Origin: Thermoguttaceae bacterium
GTDB lineage: Bacteria > Planctomycetota > Planctomycetia > Pirellulales > Thermoguttaceae
NCBI GenBank assembly: GCA_017436025.1
Contig: JAFSDX010000136.1
Coordinates: 1 to 39,891 of the forward strand
Direction of reading: 5' to 3'
DNA: 39,891 nucleotides
The notes beneath the pieces are model-generated. The model worked only from the letters and a program-made list of their open reading frames with translations, made no database searches and was not told the origin of the DNA. Position numbers and translations under genes: made by a program. Positions within the stretch are counted from its first letter, which is position 1. Each line of letters opens with the position of its first letter. Positions 17,296 to 24,767 of the stretch are shown here, one piece after another.

Positions 17296-18792
17296 CTATA
17301 TATATATATTTAAGTAATTTTCAGCGAATCGAATTTTACGCTCGGAAGCGGCGTAAAGACTTTTAATTCGGTCTTTAAGCAAATCTAACGAAAAATAGTC
17401 GGGCAACGCCGCGACAATACGGTCAAATAGGGATTCGTAAAAAATCGCTCTCGCGCCGGAGTCAAACGCGCTTTCGATTTCCGCGCGAATCGTCTCGTCC
17501 GTCGTTTTGTCGACAACGTAAATCTTTTCTTCGCAAAGAATTCCGATCTGTTTAACCGCATTCCGCAAAGTCGCGTCGTCCGATTGCGCAAGCGCCGAGC
17601 CTTCTTCGCGCTCGGATTCTTGGAGATATTTTCGCAAACGCGCCGCTTCGATCGTCGAATTCAAGCGAAAACCGTTGGCAAACCGTTCCGCTAAAATATT
17701 TTGCAACAGGTTGCGCGCCGATTCGCTCAAAACGTCGCTCGCTTTGACGGACTCTACAAACGTCGTCGCGTCTTGAAGGCGAACGTCGGTCGTTTGCATT
17801 GCCTCCTTCTCGCTCGCTTCGACGACCGCTGCAACGTTTCGGAGCGACGTTTTTTTCGCGTAAACGCCCGCGCCTTGGTACGCATATTTCGGCGAAGCGT
17901 TCAAATAGGCGCGAATTTTGGATTTAGGAATTAAGAGCCAGTTCGCTAAGACGTCGAGTTCAAGCTCGCCGTCGCGTTGCCAGACGCGTTCGATTTCGCC
18001 CAACACTTTCTTCGGTTCGCTTCCGGGCGTTTTCGTTTTCTCAAAATATTCGTCGTAAAACGCGTAATCTCGGAAGTAAGCGCGCAATCGATTTTGAAGA
18101 ACCGCGAGCGTTTCAAAACGGTGTTCTTGCAACGTCGTTTTATAGCGTTCGAAAAGCGTTTCATAATAAATAACGCCGCACCCGCTTCGCCAAAGTCCTT
18201 CGACCAATTGCGTCAAATAATTTTGCCCGGTTTTCAAAATTATGTAAACGTTTCCGTCGACGCAACACCCGACGCTGGCGATCTGCTGGCGCAACGTCTC
18301 GTCGCTTTCTCGCTTTAAAACCGGCTCCAACGCGCGAAAACGCTTCATATCTGCCGCGCTTCGCAAGGAAAAACCCGTCTTAAAGTTTTTATACAAAACG
18401 TTGGCGATTCGTTTGACCGTGTCGACCGGAATTTGATCTCGCGGAATACGCTTTATTTTCATAACTTCGTCGCAAAGCGCTCGCGCGCTTCCACCGTCGC
18501 CCTTGCGCTCGGGCGTATTTATTTTCGTTTGTCGCGGAAGCTCCGTCGGGGCCTTTTCCGTTTTCGACTCAATCGTTTTAAAGGGATAAACATAACCGTC
18601 GACGCAAGTTCCCGCTAATTTCAGCAATTCTAACCACTCGTTAGCGTCAAAGTCAAGGTTAAGCCCGGTTTCGGCTTGCAACTTCTCGCTAAATAACGCA
18701 AACTCTCGCGTTTTTGTCGTCGCTCGGCAACCAAGCGGAAAATATTCGCTTAAAACATTTTCGGCTTTTTTTACTAAAAACGTAGAAAACAT
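17296..18792 (-). CDS. N-terminal part of split BREX-4 repeat protein, possible DNA-binding
   Basis: This is the first gene of the BREX-4-like operon, with 498 residues before a TAG inside the (TA)6 tract. It holds a tandem repeat: residues 121-335 resemble residues 354-498 ('TVKRIANVLYKNF' versus 'SARNLLQNILAERF'; 'DETLRQQIASVG' versus 'DATLRNAVKQIG'; 'GVIYYETLFERY' versus 'AIFYESLFDRI'). A shorter, third copy of the first section lies at about 17-71. Repeat 2 is cut off by the frameshift and continues in the frame of 16266-17295. The 'LDVLANWLLIPKSKIRAYL' segment (279-297) looks like a helix-turn-helix. I do not recognise the family by name. Together the two parts would make a protein of about 840 residues. 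A regulator or DNA-recognition role is only a guess. Confidence 0.7.
   Translation of the reverse strand: MFSTFLVKKAENVLSEYFPLGCRATTKTREFALFSEKLQAETGLNLDFDANEWLELLKLAGTCVDGYVYPFKTIESKTEKAPTELPRQTKINTPERKGDGGSARALCDEVMKIKRIPRDQIPVDTVKRIANVLYKNFKTGFSLRSAADMKRFRALEPVLKRESDETLRQQIASVGCCVDGNVYIILKTGQNYLTQLVEGLWRSGCGVIYYETLFERYKTTLQEHRFETLAVLQNRLRAYFRDYAFYDEYFEKTKTPGSEPKKVLGEIERVWQRDGELELDVLANWLLIPKSKIRAYLNASPKYAYQGAGVYAKKTSLRNVAAVVEASEKEAMQTTDVRLQDATTFVESVKASDVLSESARNLLQNILAERFANGFRLNSTIEAARLRKYLQESEREEGSALAQSDDATLRNAVKQIGILCEEKIYVVDKTTDETIRAEIESAFDSGARAIFYESLFDRIVAALPDYFSLDLLKDRIKSLYAASERKIRFAENYLNIYI
17297..17309. repeat. (TA)6 dinucleotide tract at the frameshift point
   Basis: Thirteen alternating bases, TATATATATATAT, include two bases of the TAG stop of the 498-residue protein. 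Adding one TA unit, or losing two, would join the two reading frames (17296-18792 and 16266-17295) without a stop. Dinucleotide tracts inside genes are classic slipped-strand phase-variation sites. Confidence 0.85.
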
Positions 18793-19217
18793 AACGCCGT
18801 CGAACTTCTAATTTCTTTCAAACCAATATTTAACATTCGAACCGTTTTCAATCCACAGGAAAAAATTTGTTGCGCTTTTCTCCTTCCTGAAAAACTCCCT
18901 TAACGCGTCTCTTTCTCCCGTGAACGAAATACCGCAACTTTATGGCCCGACGTCGCGCGGTATTTTCAGCGACCACCTGCTTTTTTCATTTTAACTAAAA
19001 AATTTCTTATTGCAACGTATCCCAACCGGCGTCCCACCTGCGTTTTTTCCCCCTCTTAATTCCGCCAAACAAGACGTTGCGTTTTATTGGCGGAGCGCGC
19101 TTCCGTAAACGCGCCTAAAAAAATTTATGTTCTGCCGTTCAGTTTATAACGCTTATATCGATAAATCGCCGGCATCTCCGCAAGCGCCGCCGGTTTACTC
19201 GCGCGTTGAGCGTTTCT

Positions 19218-19257
19218 TGGGCGACGCTTCGCCGCCCCAACGCCGAAGCGTCGCCCA
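19218..19257. other. Large inverted repeat, 14-bp perfect stem with 12-nt loop
   Basis: TGGGCGACGCTTCG (19218-19231) pairs perfectly with CGAAGCGTCGCCCA (19244-19257). No T-run follows on either strand, so it is not a standard intrinsic terminator. It could be part of an RNA or a protein-binding site between the two divergent operons. Confidence 0.6.
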
Positions 19258-19273
19258 CGTTTCGGGAAACGTG
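19256..19273. other. Second stem-loop, 8-bp palindrome with 2-nt centre
   Basis: CACGTTTC-GG-GAAACGTG is a perfect 8-bp dyad touching the end of the preceding hairpin. Two adjacent perfect hairpins suggest a structured RNA or an operator. Confidence 0.5.
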
Positions 19274-19464
19274 AACGGTCGCAACGAACGCCGGCTTACA
19301 TCGCGCGCCCTAATTTTATCGTTGCAAAACACGCTTCGTTTTTTCAGAAATCTTGCGTTTAAAATAAAACGAACGCCGTTTATTACCGTCTTCCCAACCC
19401 CTAATAGTTACAGATTTTAGCGTTCAATTTACTCGCCTCCCACGGCTTTTTTACAGCCGCAACA

Positions 19465-19492
19465 TTGTTTTTTTATGAATTCCCGATATAAT
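19465..19492 (+). promoter_or_regulatory. Promoter of the Hachiman-like operon
   Basis: TTGTTT (19465-19470) and a consensus TATAAT (19487-19492) are 16 nt apart, about 140 nt before the hamA start, in an AT-rich stretch. Confidence 0.5.
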
Positions 19493-19632
19493 AAAAGCGT
19501 TTTGTTTTTACTTCCAATCGCCGAAAAAACAGCGCGTATTTTCAAGAGACTCAAGCGTATTCGTTCGCCTCCCAGTCTCTTGACGCGACGCTCCAACGGC
19601 GACCTGCGACTGCCTTGACAAGAACAAGTTTT

Positions 19633-20461
19633 ATGGAATTATTACCGGGAGTAATTAAAGAAGAACGCGACGGTTGCGCGCTTTACGTCGTCGAACGCCT
19701 CTCCGAAGAATTGAAAAAAGAGATTCGCGACCGCCTGTCGGCCATATGCAACGGCGCCGCGCAGGCGGAATCCCCCTGCTTACTTTATTCCTATTCCGAA
19801 ACGGCCAAAGAGTTCGTAAAACGTTACCAAGAATCGGAAAAGTCTTCGCAAAATCGACGCAAAGGTATGATCGGCGAACTTCTAGCGCACGTTATTCTCG
19901 AAATCGAGGGCCGGTTTATCGTCGCGTCGCCCTTTTTCAATATGGAGGAACGTAGCTTTAAAAAAGGGTTCGATATTAATGATGTTCGAACCGAAAGATC
20001 GCGAACTCTGGATAGCGGAAATAAAATCCGGCGCTAAGCGAAAAGAGCATAAAACCGCGACGACTTCCCTCGTCGGACTATTAAACGACGCGCAAAACGA
20101 TTTATGCGAACGTTTAAACTCCAACGATAGCGGCCCTTGGCGCAACGCAATGAACGCGGTATGCGTCGCGATGAACAACGCAAGTTCCGAAACGTCCGTA
20201 ATGAACAAAATTTTGAGCCAACATACTAACAACGCGATCGCGCAAAAGAATTCTAGCTCAACCTTTAACGTCGTGCTAATCGGCGCGATTTTTCATCCGA
20301 CGTCCGAACTCGTCGCAAGCGGGCCGATCGGTCGTAAATACTCTCGAATCGTCGAAGCGCAACGCTTTAAGAACGCGTTTGTCGTCGCGATTCAAAAAGG
20401 AACTTTCGAGGCGGTTTACGATTTTTTAAATAGCGAGGCAAACGATGAAACGCAAGCTTAA
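19633..20461 (+). pseudogene. hamA: Hachiman HamA-like nuclease (DUF1837), frameshifted
   Basis: The first part (ATG 19633, with a TTG at 19615 as alternative) ends in frame at 20037. The second part is open from ATG 19979 to 20461. Joined at about 19978 they give a protein of about 275 residues with the order of HamA: 'GMIGELLAHVILEI', then 'FKKGFDIN', then 'LWIAEIKSG'. This forms a PD-(D/E)xK-like site: E in GEL, D in GFD, ExK in EIK. The active site is split between the two frames, so neither piece alone should work. HamA is the effector nuclease of Hachiman, held in check by the helicase HamB. A +1 shift is needed. It overlaps hamB by 17 nt, as expected of an operon. Sequencing error is possible, but much longer genes nearby are intact. 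Confidence 0.7.
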
Positions 20462-22901
20462 ACCCGACTTAACCCTTGCGAAAATTAAAAATTCGAGCGC
20501 CGCTCCTATTTACCGTCGCTTTATCGTCGGCGAAAAGCTAAGCGACAACGAGTATGAACGCTCTTCAAACTCGCCCTTTGTTTCATCAACGCCGAGGCCG
20601 TCGACGTTCGGCGGCTCGGTTATCGCATTTTTGTCGAATACGGAAGTCAAACCGGAGACTACGCCCCGTTGTACGAAATTGCGATCAACCAGGGGCTTTA
20701 TCCGGTTAGCAAGTTTATTGAAGAACGCTATATAGCCGACGAACGTCGCAACTTTTTCACCGAATGGAACGCCGCGTTCGTCGAGCGCTACGCCTCGGAG
20801 TTCGGGTATTTAACCGAAAGAACAACGCTCGCTCGGAGAATTTTTTACCGAACTGAAAAACGCGACCGTCGCCGTCGTCGCGCCGACTTCCTACGGAAAG
20901 TCCGAACTTATCTTGTCGGCGATCAGAGCGTACGCCGGTAAAAATATCTGCGTTTTGACGTCCACGAGAGCCTTGTTAGGACAGACGCAAAAACGCATTC
21001 GCACGGTCGGCAAACGCTTCTTTTCGAAAATTATCGTTCACCCCGAAATGTACAACGCCGCCGACGCGCCCTGCCTCGCCGTATTGACGCAAGAACGTCT
21101 TCTTCGACTCTTTAAGAAAGACGCCAACCTTGCCTTCGACTGCGTCGTCGTCGACGAAGCGCACGAACTGCTGGAAGACGACGGTCGCAATCTCACGTTG
21201 GCGGGCGTTATCGCCGTCGCGAAAAAAAGAAATCCGAACGTCGCGTTTAAGTTCTTGACGCCGTTTATTCACGAGGCCAAGAATCTCCAGTCGCGCTACG
21301 CAACTTACGAAATCGCGCCTTTTAAAGTTTCCGAGTACGTTAAAACGGAAAAATATTTCCTTTACGACGTAAGAAACCGCGGCGGTCTCCGATTTTACGA
21401 CCAATTCTTGAACGATTTTATCGTCGCGCCCGATTCGCCAACGTTGGATCGCGACGAGCAAGTCGTTGTAAAATACGCGACCGCTAAAAATCTCGTTTAC
21501 TTAAATAAACCGAAAGACGTTGAAAACTTCGCCTTGACGTTGGCCGCCGCTTTGCCGGAAATCGATTCCCCGACGCTCGACGTCGCAATTCAAAATATCG
21601 CCGATTACCTCTCGCCCGAATATCATTTATTGACCTGCTTGCGTAAAGGCGTCGTTTACCACCACGGCAGCGTTCCGGACGCGGTAAGGAGTTACGTCGA
21701 AAAACTTTATCGAAACGAAGCGGCGATTAGATACGTCGTTTGCAGCTCCACGCTTTTGTCCGGCGTCAATCTCCCGGCCAAGCGAATGTTTATTCTCGAC
21801 AATCGACGCGGACTAGGCCGTCTAACTCGCGCGTCGTTTAAAAATCTCGTCGGTCGCGTTTGCCGATTCAACGAAATTTTTCACCGCGAAACAGGAACGC
21901 TAAAACTGTTGACGCCGCAAATCTATCTCGTCGCCGGACGGTATCTTGCGCAAAACGCCAACGTCGAAAATTTTTTAAAAGAGTCGGCCAACGTTCAAAA
22001 AAAAGAACGCGACGACGTTAAAAACGTATTGCTAAGTCAAAGCGACCTTAGCGACAAAAAACAGCGAAACGTCCTGCGCGCAGCGTCCGAGTTTTTAGAA
22101 AATTACGAAACCGGCGTCGTTCCCCATTACGCCGATCGCCGCGCTCAAACGCCCGTCGGCAAGATTTGCGTCGCGAACGGCGTCGTCGAAATCGACGTTT
22201 TTGCTTGCGAAGCGAAGATGCAAGCCTTCGTTGACGCGTATAAGAGCAAGTCTCCTAAAATAAGCGACGCCGACAAGTTGCTAAACGTCCTGAGCCGACT
22301 TTTCGTTCAAAATACCGAAAAGATTCCGAAACGTTGGACGCCTTTAAGCAACGAAAGCGCGCGTCGCTTTTACGCAATGTTGTTTGACTGGCGCGGCAAG
22401 CGTCTCTCCTATTCGGAAATGGTCGAGCGTTTTGTCAAGTATTGGCTCGACGAACTACGGAAAGACGCCGGCAAGCTGATTTACGTCGGCAAATGGGGCG
22501 AAATTTCACTTACCGAAAACGGCCCGCTCAATTGGGTTCGCGTAAGAGAGAAGACGCGACGTCAGTTGACGAACTTGGCGATCGTCCGCGTTAAAGAGGA
22601 ACAAGATTACGTCGACAACACGTTGTTAAAGTTAGTGGAGGTTCTTCACAAACTCGACTTGCTCGACGCGTCGTTTTACAGTCGAATCAAATACGGAACC
22701 GACGACGAAGGGACTATTTGCTTGATTAAAAACGGTTTATCGTCGAGCGCGGCTAGTCTGCTCCTCAAAAAATATCGCGCTTACCTAACGCTCGACGTCG
22801 CCGAAAGTCGCGTCGTTTGCGACGTCGAATCGCTGGTCGCGGCGATGACTGCCCAAAGAGAGAACCAAATCGTAATCGACGAAGTTTGGAATTGTCTGTA
22901 A
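20445..22901 (+). pseudogene. hamB: Hachiman HamB-like superfamily 2 helicase, two frameshifts
   Basis: Three frames make up one helicase. Frame 1 runs from ATG 20445 to about 20570 ('LTLAKIKNSSAAPIYRRF'). Frame 2 runs to about 20834 ('LFKLALCFINAEAVDVRRL', 'IEERYIADERRNFFTEW'). Frame 3 runs to the stop at 22901. The longest intact part is about 688 codons from 20835 (662 from TTG 20913). Seen directly: helicase motif I 'APTSYGKSEL' just upstream of 20913, motif II DEAH (near 21153), 'CSSTLLSGVNLPAKRMFI', and motif VI 'LVGRVCRF'. These are Ski2-like helicase features, as in HamB. The first shift looks like one lost base near 20570. The second coincides with a tandem GCTC duplication (20827-20834). 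The Walker A region now lies in frame 3 without a normal start upstream, so the locus is probably inactive. Confidence 0.7.
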
Positions 22902-23018
22902 CGTCGCGCAACGCTTTTTATTTCGTTTCTTAGGAAGTCTTTGAGGCGGAGAGCGCGCCGACGGTTCGACGCTTCGCCTCTTCTCGTCGACTCGCGCAAC
23001 CGACGAGCAGTAAGTTCG

Positions 23019-24767
23019 TTAACCGTTGAGCGCTAAAAATTCGCCGAACGTTAAAACGCGTTTTTCGCCGACCAAGTCGGTCAAAAACGCTCGAAATTTC
23101 GCGTCGATCGTTAACGAAACAAAGAGTATCAATCGCTTTTTCGCTCGCGAACAGGAAACGTAAAACAAGTTGCGATTGCGTTCGAACGCCTCCTCTTTTC
23201 CTTTCGGAACGGCGACGACGCCCGTTATCATCGGCGCGTAAGTTTCGAATTGGTATTGGTTCCAGCCCTTGCTTATAACGAAAATAACGTTGTCGTATTC
23301 CTCGCCTTTGACGCCGTGTTCCGTCGAAAAAGCCGACTCCGGACGTAAAAAATTAATCGCGTTGCAAAATTGGCGGTACTCTAAATCGAATAAATCTCGA
23401 AGCGTCGCGCTTGTTTTCGCAACGTAGATCGCGTCCGGTTCAACGCGAAAGCGCCGTAAATGCTCCTCGACTTTCGGAGGAATCGGAACCAGTTTCGATT
23501 CGGCGACGACGTTCAACACGTCGAGCGTTTTCCGCTCGCGCGCCTCTTCGAGATTTTGGCGCAACGTCTTCCATTGTGTTTTTTCCGATTTTCGCGTAAT
23601 CGGATACCGTCGAACGCCGAGCGCGTCGAACAGGCCCCGCGTGTTCTCTTCGGTCAAAGCGGCGTAAATCGGCTCGACGACGTTCATAAAAAACAAAAGA
23701 AACGCGTCGTCCTTGTTCCGAAATCCGTCGTCTAAAATGTTCAAAAGTCGGTCGTATCCTTGCTGGGTCGCCAATACTTTATGCGTTATCATCAACGTTT
23801 TTAACGTTTCGCCGGGCGAGCTCGTTGCATTAACGCGTTTATTCAGAAGATTTAAGCGTTCTTTTAATTCGTCTTCCGGCAAATCGCCTTGAAAAGCTCG
23901 TTCGGCGCGCCGTTCGCCTTTAAAGTCGTCGCAGGTAACGACGTAAACCTCGCCTTCGAAACCGTCGACCGCGGAACGTTGCGGCAACTCGGGGCGCAAT
24001 CTGTTCAGAACGTCTACAATCTTAGGCGCGGAACGAAAATTCGCGTTCTTTTGAATCACTTCGAGTTTCTCGCATTCGATTAAACCGCAAGCGTTGTTCG
24101 AGCTGTAAATCGTCTGCCAAGCGTCGCCGAAGAACCCAAATTGCGAGCCCCTGTCTTGCGCGATAAAATATTCGATAAAACGGTCGACGAGCGGCTTATA
24201 GGAGTCTTGATATTCGTCGATTAAAATCAGCGGATATTTATCTGCGAAGACGCGGCGAAATTTAGGCCGATCCAAAAGGCGGCAAAACAAGTCCAACACG
24301 TCGCTGTGATAGAGATAGTGAACGCCGTTTTCCGTATATCGACTTCCTAACGAATAATCAACCTTAGAAATTTCAACGCGTTCCGCCCCCTTCGACCAAA
24401 GCGATTCGTCCTTTTGAATCTGGTCGATCAACGCGCTTTGATACCGTTTGATCGCTTTCCAAGCGAAAGCGTGAATCGTCGAAGGTTCGATAAAGGAATC
24501 GTTCGGCAAGCGTTCGCGAATCACCTCGACCGCCGCGTTCGTGTAGGTAACGCAAACCGCGTTTTGCTTCTTGCGTTGAAACTCTTCTCTTTTATTGGCT
24601 TGCACCCATTCGACGACGCGATTTAGCGAATACGTCTTACCGGAGCCGGCCCCCGCTTCGACGCGGAAACTTCGGCCCCGTCGCAACGCGTCGAGAATCC
24701 GTTCCTCGACTTTATCCGCCTCCGCTTTCGCCGCCGTAAAGCGTTCGTTTTCAATCGTCTTGTTCAT
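23019..24767 (-). CDS. gajB: Gabija GajB, UvrD/Rep-like helicase
   Basis: This 582-residue superfamily 1 helicase has Walker A GAGSGKT (39-45), motif Ia 'VTYTNAAVEVIRERL', Walker B 'LILIDEYQDS' (D184, E185), motif V region 'STEHGVKGEEYDNVIFVI' and motif VI 'FYVSCSRAKKRLILF'. The set is complete. The gene overlaps gajA by 17 nt and follows it, which is the standard Gabija order. GajB is known to sense DNA ends or unwinding products and to act with the GajA nuclease. It is somewhat longer than the Bacillus cereus protein (about 490 residues). It converges with the Hachiman operon across a 117-nt gap. Confidence 0.88.
   Translation of the reverse strand: MNKTIENERFTAAKAEADKVEERILDALRRGRSFRVEAGAGSGKTYSLNRVVEWVQANKREEFQRKKQNAVCVTYTNAAVEVIRERLPNDSFIEPSTIHAFAWKAIKRYQSALIDQIQKDESLWSKGAERVEISKVDYSLGSRYTENGVHYLYHSDVLDLFCRLLDRPKFRRVFADKYPLILIDEYQDSYKPLVDRFIEYFIAQDRGSQFGFFGDAWQTIYSSNNACGLIECEKLEVIQKNANFRSAPKIVDVLNRLRPELPQRSAVDGFEGEVYVVTCDDFKGERRAERAFQGDLPEDELKERLNLLNKRVNATSSPGETLKTLMITHKVLATQQGYDRLLNILDDGFRNKDDAFLLFFMNVVEPIYAALTEENTRGLFDALGVRRYPITRKSEKTQWKTLRQNLEEARERKTLDVLNVVAESKLVPIPPKVEEHLRRFRVEPDAIYVAKTSATLRDLFDLEYRQFCNAINFLRPESAFSTEHGVKGEEYDNVIFVISKGWNQYQFETYAPMITGVVAVPKGKEEAFERNRNLFYVSCSRAKKRLILFVSLTIDAKFRAFLTDLVGEKRVLTFGEFLALNG

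Larger units (their letters stand above)
18793..19632. other. Structured intergenic region between divergent BREX-4 and Hachiman operons
   Basis: About 840 nt hold no convincing protein gene. The region contains several inverted repeats: TCCGCCAA/TTGGCGGA (19061-19068 and 19087-19094), a 14-bp stem and an 8-bp palindrome (listed separately). Two similar CCACCTGC-plus-T-run segments lie near 18975 and 19034. The left side must contain the BREX operon promoter: a TTGAAA hexamer on the minus strand (18846-18851) has only a poor -10 partner. The right side holds the Hachiman promoter. A small RNA here is possible. Confidence 0.45.

Noticed and set aside
17296..22901. All frameshifts being sequencing errors
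   Set aside because: Cannot be excluded, but genes of 1386, 1034, 785 and 783 codons nearby are intact, while the shifts cluster at a TA tract, a 4-bp duplication and in one operon, which fits biology better than uniform error.
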